Part shown: positions 32,809-40,368 of the stretch, in pieces | How positions within the stretch are numbered: position 1 is the stretch's first letter | How the letters are laid out: every line of letters begins with the position of its first letter | Assembly (NCBI RefSeq): GCF_900129855.1 | Contig: NZ_LT670819.1 | Location: forward strand, 6,696,001-6,760,000 | Source: Streptomyces sp. 3214.6 | GTDB taxonomy: Bacteria; Actinomycetota; Actinomycetes; Streptomycetales; Streptomycetaceae | DNA: 64,000 nucleotides | Direction of reading: 5' to 3' | Notes under the pieces: generated by a model | Database searches by the model: none | What the model saw: only the letters and a program-made list of their open reading frames with translations | Told to the model about the DNA's origin: nothing | Program-made: the position numbers and the translations under genes

Positions 32809-32881
32809 TCCTCCGTAGCTCAATTGGCAGAGCAGCCGGCTGTTAACCGGCAGGTTACTGGTTCGAGTCCAGTCGGGGGAG
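32809..32881 (+). tRNA. tRNA-Asn (GTT), copy 1
   Basis: A 73-base cloverleaf with acceptor stem TCCTCCG/CGGGGGA, discriminator G, anticodon GTT in loop ctgttaa and T arm ggttcgagtcc. The CCA tail is not encoded. An identical copy follows five bases later. Confidence 0.97.
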
Positions 32882-32886
32882 CTCGG

Positions 32887-32959
32887 TCCTCCGTAGCTCA
32901 ATTGGCAGAGCAGCCGGCTGTTAACCGGCAGGTTACTGGTTCGAGTCCAGTCGGGGGAG
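32887..32959 (+). tRNA. tRNA-Asn (GTT), copy 2
   Basis: Identical over all 73 bases to copy 1, the pair forming a 78-bp tandem duplication. The terminator at 32971–32993 ends the shared transcript. Confidence 0.97.
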
Positions 32960-32970
32960 CATCGTGAACG

Positions 32971-32993
32971 AGGACCCCATGGGGGTCCTTTTT
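32971..32993 (+). terminator. Rho-independent terminator after the tRNA-Asn pair
   Basis: A perfect 8-bp stem, aggacccc (32971–32978) with ggggtcct (32982–32989), is followed by a T-run to 32993. It is a textbook intrinsic terminator, rare in this GC-rich DNA. Confidence 0.9.
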
Positions 32994-33138
32994 CATGTCG
33001 GTCTCACGCCGACGGGAACCGTGCAGGCCAGGGCGCAGTCCTCATGGTCGTGCAAGGTCCACCAGCCGAAGCGTGAGATCGTATGAGCGGCTATGCTGCG
33101 GCAGACGGCGCGCACACATGTACGCGACACGCCGCTAT

Positions 33139-33212
33139 GGGGCGGTAGCTCAGCCGGTTAGAGCAGCGGACTCATAATCCGTCGGCCGTGGGTTCGAGTC
33201 CCACCCGCCCCA
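33139..33212 (+). tRNA. tRNA with CAT anticodon (Met or Ile2), integration target
   Basis: A 74-base cloverleaf with acceptor stem GGGGCGG/CCGCCCC, discriminator A, D arm agctcagccggttagagca, anticodon CAT at 33173–33175 and T arm gggttcgagtccc. It is elongator Met or the lysidine-modified Ile2; sequence alone does not settle it. Its 3' part from 33168 recurs at 47844 and 60506, so it is the attachment gene of an integrated element. Confidence 0.95.
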
Positions 33213-33213
33213 C
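33168..33213 (+). other. att site 1, 3' part of the CAT tRNA gene
   Basis: These 46 bases, from the anticodon stem through one base past the gene end, are repeated exactly at 47844–47889 and with two changes at 60506–60551. As the intact tRNA copy it marks the left junction of the island. Confidence 0.85.
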
Positions 33214-33226
33214 CTTTGCAGGCTTC

Positions 33227-33590
33227 TGACCTGCGGAAACGTTCATTTTTGGGTGTCGGATCGTCAACTTTGCCTGAACGGACTGAATCCGCTGCTCGTA
33301 GGTTTGAGGTCCGGCAGCGTTCCGGGGAGATCCAACCCCTCTGACCTGCGGCGGAGTAGTTGTCTAAGGTTGCCGCTCTCGGTCCGGGCGACTGCGCTGC
33401 GGGTCGTCCCCAAGACCCAGGGGCCATACAGGGGCCGGGAGGGCGCGGCCGGGGTCAGGCCGAGAGTGTTTCCGGGCCGATTTCGTGGTCCCGTTTGCTG
33501 GTTCGGCGGCATGGAGCTGCCGTCCACCGTGCGGACGGTCGAGTGCCGGGCCGGCACTGGAGGCGGCGTGGATGCCGGTGCGTCTGGCAG
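33227..33590. repeat. Post-att direct repeat, copy 1
   Basis: It begins tgacctgcggaaacgttc 14 bases after the tRNA and is repeated at 43400–43770 with many substitutions but the same order of blocks (ctgaatccgctgctcgt, ctgacctgcggcggagtag, caggggcc, acaggggccggga, ccgattt). The first 75 bases are also related to 47903 and 60565. No gene is supported between 33213 and 33725. Confidence 0.8.
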
Positions 33591-33725
33591 ACAGGCCCGA
33601 GGTCAGGGAACGGCCCGAAGAGGAAACGGTCCCATGGACGGCGCACCGCGTTCATCAAGGCTGAGCCATGTGCGGTCAGCGCACCATCTGGCGCCGGTGA
33701 GGAAGATCGCGGCCGAGCTGGAGCG

Positions 33726-33836
33726 CAGCCCCTCGACGCCGTCGCCGCCGAACTCAACGGCCGACCACGCAAGACGCTCGGCTGGGAAGCCCCAGCCGAG
33801 CGCCTGCATACACTCCTCACGACCGCCTCACACTGA
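33726..33836 (+). pseudogene. IS30-type transposase C-terminal remnant
   Basis: The last 36 codons of an open frame read LDAVAAELNGRPRKTLGWEA then PAERLHTLL, the conserved C-terminal end of IS30-family integrases/transposases. Everything upstream in frame is unrelated repeat DNA, so only the tail of the gene survives. Confidence 0.7.
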
Positions 33837-34056
33837 CCACGTGTTGTGCCGGCCTCGACGGCGCCGCCAGCCGTGTCTCGAACCTGCTCGTCCTTGCCCG
33901 TGGTGCGGTCGCACTCCGAGGGCGTGGTGCCTTGGCGGCCGTGGCGAGAAGGCATACCGCTTCGACATGGGTACGCATGGCGCCCGCTTCGACCGGGCCG
34001 GCGATGGCCCTCCTGCCGGCGTGGTCGGCCTCGACCAGGATGCCTTCGCCGGGGAT

Positions 34057-34414
34057 GCCCTGGCCAGGGCCGTTCGTCGACCAGCTGCTGGTCCGCAAGG
34101 ACCTGACCGGCATCGACGCCTACGTCGGCGCCGACTACCACGAACACGGCCCGAACATCTCCGACGGCGCGGCCGGCCTCAAGGCCGACCTGGGCAGCTA
34201 CTTCGGCAAGTTCCCGCAGTCGAGTGTCACACCGAAACGCGTCATCGCCGAAGGCGACCTGGTCGCCGTGCACAGCCACTACGTCGACACGCCGGGCGAG
34301 CGTGGCCGGTCGGTCATCGACCTCTTCCGGGTCCGCGATGCCAGGATCGTCGAGCACTGGAGTTCCGAACAGGCCGTGCCCGAGACCGCCGCCAACGACA
34401 ACACGATGTTCTGA
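34057..34414 (+). pseudogene. SnoaL/NTF2-like protein, N-terminally truncated
   Basis: From FVDQLLVRKDLTGIDAYVGA to the stop the frame matches SnoaL-like polyketide-cyclase-fold proteins, with YHEHGPNISDGAAGLKADLG, VTPKRVIAEGDLVAVHSHYV and VIDLFRVRDARIVEHWSSEQ. The usual first helix with its start codon is missing and replaced by unrelated sequence (GMPWPGP). A longer open frame from 33932 could allow translation of a chimera. Family members are 120–150 residues and bind small hydrophobic molecules. It stands next to a broken TetR fragment and an alpha/beta hydrolase, gene types that often travel together. Confidence 0.7.
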
Positions 34415-34474
34415 CAGTCGCCGGGGCGGGGCGAATCGTGTCCAGCCCCCACAAGAGCGACCGGCATTGGGCCA

Positions 34475-34600
34475 TCAGCGCGGCGATCCCGAACCGTCGA
34501 TCCCGTCGCTCTTGAACCGACGCCCAGCCGTCTCGATGATCCGCCGCCGCGTCTCCTGCTTGCGCTCTCGCCCGTATCGGGCCCCGCGCCCTCCTTCACT
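34475..34600 (-). pseudogene. TetR regulator N-terminal fragment with frameshift
   Basis: On the minus strand RYGRERKQETRRRIIETAGR then RFKSDGIDGSG match the first helices of a TetR repressor. One base appears lost at about 34488: after it the next codons read SPR and stop, whereas the +1 frame gives IAALMA. The rest of the gene is absent. Confidence 0.65.
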
Positions 34601-34703
34601 CGTCCAGCCGGCCGCTGGCCGTCACCCCGGGCCCCACTCAAGTGGTTCTTCGGGGGTGGGGGACACACCCAGGACGTGCCGTTCGCCTTTCGCGCGCGGC
34701 TGG

Positions 34704-35543
34704 TTACTCGTCGAGGAACTGAAGCGCGTGCTTCAGGAACCGCTCCGGGTACTGGAACTGCGCTCCGTGCCCGGCGTCGGGGTAGATCAGCAGTTGGGCG
34801 TTCGGGATGTTCTGCGCGAGGTGCCAGGAGTTGATCGAGGCGATCATCACGTCGTTCGTGCCGTTGAGGACCAGTGTCGGCTGGGTGATCGCGTTCAGGA
34901 AGGCGTAGGGGTTCTCGCCGGGCAGCGGTTCCCCGTAGGGGATGAACGCTTCGAACTGTGCCTGCCCGACTGCGGGCGAGCTCGGCGGGTCCTGGTCGGC
35001 CCGCTGGTGGCGTCGCTCCCAGAAGGCCCGGCCCGCTTCGACCGCGGCCTCGGAGCGGCCGAAGAACAGGAAGAGGAAGTCCTCCAGGCTGTGGACCGGA
35101 TTCAGAGCCACCTCGGGCACCTTGGGGTCCATCGTCGGGTCCCCGCCGCGCAGGCCGGTGCCGAGCAGAAGGAGCTTGCGCACCAACTGCGGGTGGCGCA
35201 GCGCGACCTCCTGCACCTGCAAACCGCCGATGGAGAAGCCGAGCAGATCGACCTGCTCCAGCCCCAGTGCCTGGATGACCGCGGCGATGTCGTCGGCCAT
35301 GTCCTCCATCCGGTTGCGCGGGGTGCCGGATGAGGAGGCGATGCCGCGCCCGTTGAACAGGATGACCTCTCGGCCTTCGGCCAGGCCGTCGGTGAGCAGG
35401 GGGTCCCAGTGGTCCATTCCCCCGCGGAAGTGCTGGACCAGGAAGATCGGGACGCCGGAGGGCTTGCCCCAGCGGCGGTAGGCGAACCGGTCGCCGTCGA
35501 CCTCGATGTACTGAGTCGGTGCGGTGGCATGCGTATCGCTCAT
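34704..35543 (-). CDS. Alpha/beta hydrolase
   Basis: This 279-residue protein has the alpha/beta hydrolase fold: oxyanion region PIFLVQHFRGGMDHWDPLL, nucleophile elbow LLGFSIGGLQVQ (GxSxG), an acidic residue in LVLNGTNDVMIAS and the catalytic His in YPDAGHGAQFQ. Substrate is unknown; such enzymes beside TetR genes are often esterases or haloperoxidase-like hydrolases. The ATG at 35543 follows AGAAGGGC and removes ten spurious upstream residues. It is divergent from a TetR regulator, with three overlapping inverted repeats between them. Confidence 0.9.
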   Translation of the reverse strand: MSDTHATAPTQYIEVDGDRFAYRRWGKPSGVPIFLVQHFRGGMDHWDPLLTDGLAEGREVILFNGRGIASSSGTPRNRMEDMADDIAAVIQALGLEQVDLLGFSIGGLQVQEVALRHPQLVRKLLLLGTGLRGGDPTMDPKVPEVALNPVHSLEDFLFLFFGRSEAAVEAGRAFWERRHQRADQDPPSSPAVGQAQFEAFIPYGEPLPGENPYAFLNAITQPTLVLNGTNDVMIASINSWHLAQNIPNAQLLIYPDAGHGAQFQYPERFLKHALQFLDE

Positions 35544-35589
35544 GGCCTGAGCCCTTCTGGTGGGGATGAGCAATACGATGACGTTCGTA

Positions 35590-35640
35590 ATCTAAAAAGT
35601 CAAGCCTTTAGATGTCGATCGGCATCTATGTATGCTTGAC
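35590..35640. promoter_or_regulatory. Nested inverted repeats between hydrolase and TetR
   Basis: Three symmetries lie in the divergent gap: atctaaa (35590–35596) with tttagat (35607–35613); gtcaagc (35599–35605) with gcttgac (35634–35640); and the near-palindrome gatgtcgatcggcatc (35611–35626). They are probably the operator of the flanking TetR. Confidence 0.6.
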
Positions 35641-35674
35641 CGTCGAGTATCGATCGTGGAAGGGGAGGCCGGCC

Positions 35675-36283
35675 ATGCGAGTGACCAAGGCGCAGGCGGA
35701 GCAGAACCGTGCGCACATCGTCGCGACAGCCGTCAGGCTGTTCCGCGAGCGCGGCTATGACGGTGTCGGCGTGGCGGAACTCATGGCAGCCGCCGGGTTC
35801 ACCCATGGCGGGTTCTACAAGCACTTCCGTTCCAAGGCCGACCTGATGGCCGAAGCGTCCGCGAGCAGGCTCTCGCAGATCGCGGCACGGGCAGAAGGCA
35901 TGGACCCGGCCGAGTTCGTCGAGAGCTACGTCTCCCGGGAGCATCGCGACGGGCGCGGCGGCGGGTGCACCATCGCGGCTCTCAGCGGCGATGCCGCACG
36001 TCAGCCGGCGGACATCAAAGCGGAGTTCGCCGCCGGGATCGAGCAGTTGCTGACGGTCCTTCAGGCCCCAGGCGACACGCCGGCGGATGCGGACCAGCGT
36101 GGGGACCGCACCACTCTGATCGACATGCTCGCTCATTCGGTCGGCGCGGTCATGTTGTCGCGGGCATGCCCAGATGATTCTCCGCTGGCGGACGAAATCC
36201 TCGATGTCTGCCGCCAGGGGATTCTCGCCTCGCTGGCGCACGGCAGCAGCGATCAGCCGGCGGCACGGCGTCCGGAAGCCTGA
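35675..36283 (+). CDS. TetR/AcrR family regulator
   Basis: This 202-residue repressor has the helix-turn-helix AEQNRAHIVATAVRLFRERG, VGVAELMAAAGFTHGGFYKH, FRSKADLMAEA and a ligand domain with GGGCTIAALSGDAARQPADI, the pattern of the NemR/AcuR-like branch that senses electrophiles or small acids. The ATG at 35675 follows AGGGGAGG. It is divergent from the alpha/beta hydrolase and likely controls it. Confidence 0.9.
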   Translation: MRVTKAQAEQNRAHIVATAVRLFRERGYDGVGVAELMAAAGFTHGGFYKHFRSKADLMAEASASRLSQIAARAEGMDPAEFVESYVSREHRDGRGGGCTIAALSGDAARQPADIKAEFAAGIEQLLTVLQAPGDTPADADQRGDRTTLIDMLAHSVGAVMLSRACPDDSPLADEILDVCRQGILASLAHGSSDQPAARRPEA

Positions 36284-36483
36284 CCGCAGTCGACCGACAC
36301 AGGGCCGACCACCCGAGGGTCAGACGTCCGCCCGATCCCGTCAGCTCGCTCTGGGAGAAGGCGACTGAGCTGGATAGGGTGACGAGGAAGCGTTTGGCCT
36401 GCGGAAATGGCCGCAGAGGCTCCGCCCGGAGTAGAGGGTCGGGGCCTCTGCGCGTTGGAAGGGAAATCCGCTGTGCGAAGGTT

Positions 36484-37212
36484 CTATCCCCTTGGTTGAA
36501 CTGTGCGGACATGGCTGCTTCCGTGACGACCGTCGAACGCATCGACCTCCAGGGGCCGTTGAGGGGCCACAAGGACGTTGTCGGTGAGCATGTGCCAGAT
36601 CGCGGTGATGATGGAGTGCTCGACGGCGACCAGTGCTTTCATCGGTCCGTGGCGGGCGGTCAGCCGTTTGTAACGGGCTTGCAGGTAGGTGTTTTTGGTC
36701 CTCACCGCGCCAAGAGCGGCCAGTCCGAGGGCGCCTTTGAGATACGGGTTGCCGGGGCGGACCTTGGTGTTCTTGGTGCGGCCGGCGGACTCGTGGTGGC
36801 CGGGGCAGACGCCGGCCCAGGAGGCCAGGTGCCTGGCGGAGGCGAACCGGGTCATGTCGCCGCCGGTCTCCGCGATGATCACCTCGGCGACGGCCCGGTT
36901 GATCCCGGGGATGGTGTCGAGGAGGTCGAGCGCGGGACGAAAGGGGGCCATCGCCTCCTCGGTCCGTGCAGTGAGCTGGTCGATCATCACTGTGAGCTGG
37001 TCGTACTGGTCCAGATACAGGCGAGCGAGGAACGCGTGGTGCTCGCGGAAGCGTCCGGTCAGCGCCTCGGTGAGTTCGGGGATCTTGTTGCGGAGCTTGC
37101 GTTTGGCCAGGTCCGCGAGAATCTGGGGGTCGTGTTCCCCGCTGATGAGGGCTTCGAGCATGGCCCGGCCGGAGACGCCCATGATGTCGGAGGCGACTGC
37201 GGAGAGTTTGAT
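36484..37212 (-). pseudogene. IS110-family transposase, C-terminal two-thirds
   Basis: About 242 codons are readable, from IKLSAVASDIMGVSGRAMLE to the stop, including the Transposase_20 core (LDLLDTIPGINRAVAEVIIA, ETGGDMTRFASARHLASWAG, TKNTKVRPGNPYLKGAL). The N-terminal DEDD catalytic domain is missing and replaced by unrelated sequence upstream of 37212. The element cannot transpose by itself. A shorter piece of the same 3' end lies at 47609–47741. Confidence 0.85.
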
Positions 37213-37814
37213 GCCGGTGCTCGCCGAAGCGGTGGTTGACGAGCGCGATGGAGCTCGGGTGCACCGTGGCGACGCCGCTGGCGGTGAAACGCCTCCGGTT
37301 GTTCTCCGCTGGCGTCCAGCTCGTGCACACCGGCCGCCGCCGCTGGCTCTGCATCCCGCCCGATGGTTCTGGACCGCCGTCATCACCCACGCGATCGTCA
37401 GGCTCCACGCCTTGCCGAACCCCAGCTGACAGCCACTTCGACCGTCCCGACAATCCGCACTACCCCACCGGTGAAGTGGAACCCGGTGTCTCCCCGATGC
37501 GAGAGCCGGGCCTTCGGCCCGCCCCAGCCCCGAAAAGACGGCCCCGAACAAACACAAGTCCCCGTCAGTAAACTGACGGGGACTCATGAACGAGGGGACT
37601 CATGAACGATCAAGGTTGAGTAAGGACTACTCATCCCTTCATGCTTCGGGAAACGGACGATGAAGCGCCCTGTATCCGTTTGTGCGTGAACTCTGGGATC
37701 GCTTATGAAATTTCGATATCCCGGCAGGCCGCCATTGCCGTCCGCGGATTCCCCCAGTGGTGACGCGGCCAAGTTTCTGCCTGGACGGGCAGAAGCTGGT
37801 GGGTGTGAGTGGCA
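37213..37814. other. Degraded mosaic DNA, no supported gene
   Basis: No reading frame here resembles a known family. A perfect 8-bp hairpin cccgtcag/ctgacggg with a 4-base loop occupies 37561–37580, followed by the short direct repeat ggggactcatgaacga. The stretch links an IS110 fragment with a galU fragment. Confidence 0.6.
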
Positions 37815-38196
37815 GGGGGTCGCGCGGGTCGATCAGGTCGTCACCGAGGAGGACGGCGAAGGGTTCGTGGCCGACGTGCGGGGCCGCGCACAGGACGGCG
37901 TGACCGAGTCCCTTGGGGTCGCCCTGGCGCACGTAGTGCATGGTCGCGAGGTCGCTGGACTCCTGGACCTTGGCGAGCCGGCCGGCGTCGCCCTTCTTCT
38001 GGAGCGCCGATTCGAGCTCGTAGTTGCGGTCGAAGTGGTCTTCCAGCGGGCGCTTGTTGCGGCCCGTGATCATCAGGACGTCGTCAAGACCCGCCGGCGC
38101 GGCCTCTTCGACCACGTACTGGATCGCCGGCTTGTCGACGACCGGCAGCATCTCCTTGGGAGTGGCTTTGGTGGCCGGCAGGAACCGGGTGCCTAG
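37815..38196 (-). pseudogene. galU: galU 5' fragment, distal part (split by IS)
   Basis: Translated on the minus strand, GTRFLPATKATPKEMLPVVD to AVLLGDDLIDPRDPL is the first half of UTP–glucose-1-phosphate uridylyltransferase, which makes UDP-glucose. It continues the reading frame of 39639–39690 after removal of the IS701-type element and one CTAG. The catalytic C-terminal half is absent: after DPRDPL the frame runs into unrelated sequence. The gene was thus already truncated or later cut, in addition to the insertion. Confidence 0.88.
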
Positions 38197-39638
38197 TAGG
38201 GCTTGGTCAGGTCCGTATTGGTGTGGGTATGTCGCGGTGGCAGGTGGGGCAGGCGCCGGTCCATAGGGCGAGGAGGGTCTGTAGCTCGCGGACGACTTGG
38301 TAGAGGCTCAGGCCGGCCCCGTGTCTTTTGGGGCTCGGGCCAGTCGTTGCAGGGTGCAGAAGGCGTGCGCGACGGAGACGAGGGTGACGTGGTGGTGCCA
38401 TCCGTTCCAGGTGCGGCCCTCGAAGTGGGCAAGTCCCAGGGCCTGTTTCATCTCCCGGTAGTCGTGCTCGATGCGCCAGCGGAGTTTGGCGAGGCGGACC
38501 AGTGTGGTCAGGGGCATGCCGGAGGGCAGGTCGGACAGCCAGTACTGCACCGGCTCGCTCTCGCCGGCGGGCCATTCGGCCAGCAGCCAGCACACGGGCA
38601 GTTCCGGGCCGTCGGCCATCTGTCGGACCTCGCGTCCGGCAGGCCGGATGCGCAGGGCAACGAAGCGGGAGTGCATCCGCTTGCGGCCCGAGCGGCCGGT
38701 GCCGGGCCGGGAGCCCTCCCGCCACTGCACCCGTCTGGCCGCTTTCCGGCCCGCCGCGATGACCAGCTCCTTCACCGGCTGCGGCTTGTCGGGATACTTC
38801 GCCACCGGCGGGCGGCCCATCCCGGAGTACGGCTCGGCCACCGGCACCGCGTCGGCGGGCTGGGCGGAGAGCGTGGTGGAGATCCCCACCACGTAATTCA
38901 GGCCGCGGGCCTGCAGTCCGTGCCGGAAGGCGGCGGCGTCGCCGTATCCGGCGTCCGCGACGGCCAGCGGCACCTCGAGTCCCCAGGAGCGGGTCTCATC
39001 GAGCATGTCCAGGGCCAGCTGCCACTTCTCCACGTGCCCGACATCGTCCGGGATGCCGCAGCCGGCACGGCGGGCGATCTTGTCGGCATCGGCCTTCGGC
39101 GAGGCGGGATCCCACGTCTGGGGCAAAAACAGCCGCCAGTTGACCGCCGCCGAGGCGTGGTCGGACGCGAGGTGGAGCGAGACGCCGACCTGGCAGTTGG
39201 TGACCTTGCCCGCGGTGCCGGTGTACTGCCGCGACACGCATGCCGAGGCGCTCCCGTCCTTGAGGAACCCGGTGTCGTCGAAGACCAGGGCCTCGGGCCC
39301 GATCGCCTCCTCCATCCGCCAGGCGAGCTGGGCCCGGATATGTGCCGGGTCCCAGGGGCTGGTGGTGATGAAGTTGGCCAATGCCTGACGATTGCCGTCC
39401 TCCCCAAGCCGGGCGGCCATCGGCTCGACCGACTTACGCTGTCCGTCGGTCAGCAGCCCCCGCAGATAGACCTGCCCCCACCGGCGCTGGTCCTTGCGCG
39501 CGAACGGCTCGAACACCTCCGCCGCGAACGCCTCCAACTCACCACGCACCGCAGCAATCTCGTCCGGAGTCACACAAACTCAACGCCACACCAGACCCGC
39601 AGGACACGCACCACAACAACCGACCTGACCAAGCCCTA
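38197..39638. mobile_element. IS701-type insertion sequence, intact ends, CTAG target duplication
   Basis: A 1,442-bp element is bounded by perfect 17-bp terminal inverted repeats, TAGGGCTTGGTCAGGTC at the left and its complement at the right. CTAG is duplicated on both sides (38193–38196 and 39639–39642). Removing the element and one CTAG restores an uninterrupted AAGLGTRFLP frame of galU. CTAG/YTAR target use is known for the IS701 family. Confidence 0.93.
38308..39573 (-). CDS. IS701-family DDE transposase
   Basis: This 421-residue transposase occupies most of the element. The catalytic triad is visible as ALVFDDTGFLKDG (first Asp), PLAVADAGYGDAAAF (second Asp) and RIEHDYREMKQALGLAHFEG (Glu). 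The N-terminus (EIAAVRGELEAFAAEVFEPF) and RWGQVYLRGLLTDGQRKSVEP are typical of IS701 transposases. The frame is complete and both element ends are intact, so it may be active. Insertion is probably recent because the target duplication and repeats are perfect. Confidence 0.94.
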   Translation of the reverse strand: MTPDEIAAVRGELEAFAAEVFEPFARKDQRRWGQVYLRGLLTDGQRKSVEPMAARLGEDGNRQALANFITTSPWDPAHIRAQLAWRMEEAIGPEALVFDDTGFLKDGSASACVSRQYTGTAGKVTNCQVGVSLHLASDHASAAVNWRLFLPQTWDPASPKADADKIARRAGCGIPDDVGHVEKWQLALDMLDETRSWGLEVPLAVADAGYGDAAAFRHGLQARGLNYVVGISTTLSAQPADAVPVAEPYSGMGRPPVAKYPDKPQPVKELVIAAGRKAARRVQWREGSRPGTGRSGRKRMHSRFVALRIRPAGREVRQMADGPELPVCWLLAEWPAGESEPVQYWLSDLPSGMPLTTLVRLAKLRWRIEHDYREMKQALGLAHFEGRTWNGWHHHVTLVSVAHAFCTLQRLARAPKDTGPA

Positions 39639-39690
39639 CTAGGCCCGCCGCAGGAATGACAGCCTTGCACAGGGGAGAGCGCGAACCCAT
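39639..39690 (-). pseudogene. galU: galU start fragment (split by IS)
   Basis: The minus strand reads MGSRSPLCKAVIPAAGL from the ATG at 39690, the nucleotide-binding N-terminus of GalU, before the frame is broken by the insertion at CTAG. An AGAAAGGCG ribosome site precedes it. It lies 38 bp downstream of a broken CDP-glycerol glycerophosphotransferase on the same strand. Confidence 0.85.
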
Positions 39691-39728
39691 GGGTGTTCGC
39701 CTTTCTGATCGTGCGCTTCAGGCGCGGG

Positions 39729-40344
39729 TCAGGGCGGTGTCCGCGGGGGGTTGCCCAGGAAGAAGGCCCTGGGCAACCCCCCTGCTGCTGATGGTGCCGG
39801 TGTTCGCTCGTGCAGCGGGAGCACCGGGGGGATCGCGACCTTCTCGGTGAGGAAGAGGTGTGTGACGATGCGCTCCGCCGCGTTTCCGTCGTCGTACTGG
39901 ACGAACCGGCGGCGGAAGACCGCGCGGAGCTCAGCTGCCGCCGGGCCGTTCCAGGCGCCCGAGCGGAAGGTCTCGATCAGCTCGTCCTCGGTGGTCGCCG
40001 TCGCTCCCGGGGTCTCGCCCGGATTGTCCGAGAGAACGTCGAAGTACACGCCGCGCGCCTTGCGGTAGACCTCCCAGTCGTCCGCGTAGGTGATGATCGG
40101 GCGGTCGAGGCACGCGTAGTCGAACATGATGGAGGAGTAGTCGGTGATCAACGCGTCGGCCGCCAGGCAGGATCCTCCACGACCGGATACCTCGACACGT
40201 CCTTGATCAGGCCGCGCTCCTGGAGTGCGGCCAGGCGGGGGTCGTTCCGTAGAAGTAGTGGGTGCGTACGAGCAGGACATAGTCGGGGCCGAGTTCACGG
40301 CAGAACCGCTCCAGGTCGACGCGGGGGACGTATCCCTTCTGGTG
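39729..40344 (-). pseudogene. CDP-glycerol glycerophosphotransferase-like fragment, frameshifted
   Basis: The C-terminal part reads CLAADALITDYSSIMFDYAC, LDRPIITYADDWEVYRKARG, VYFDVLSDNPGETPGATATT, the signature of TagB/TagF-like glycerophosphotransferases of teichoic acid synthesis. Upstream, in another frame, RVDLERFCRELGPDYVLLVR, THYFYG continues the family. At least two frame changes, near 40173 and 40243, separate the pieces and the N-terminal half is missing. With galU downstream it looks like the wreck of a wall-polymer operon. Confidence 0.82.
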
Positions 40345-40368
40345 TCAGCTATGCACGGTTGGGGTCGT

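Noticed and set aside
33253..34515. A 420-residue plus-strand frame across the post-tRNA region
   Set aside because: It crosses the repeat, an IS30 remnant in another frame and the SnoaL gene in another frame, and shows no family feature.
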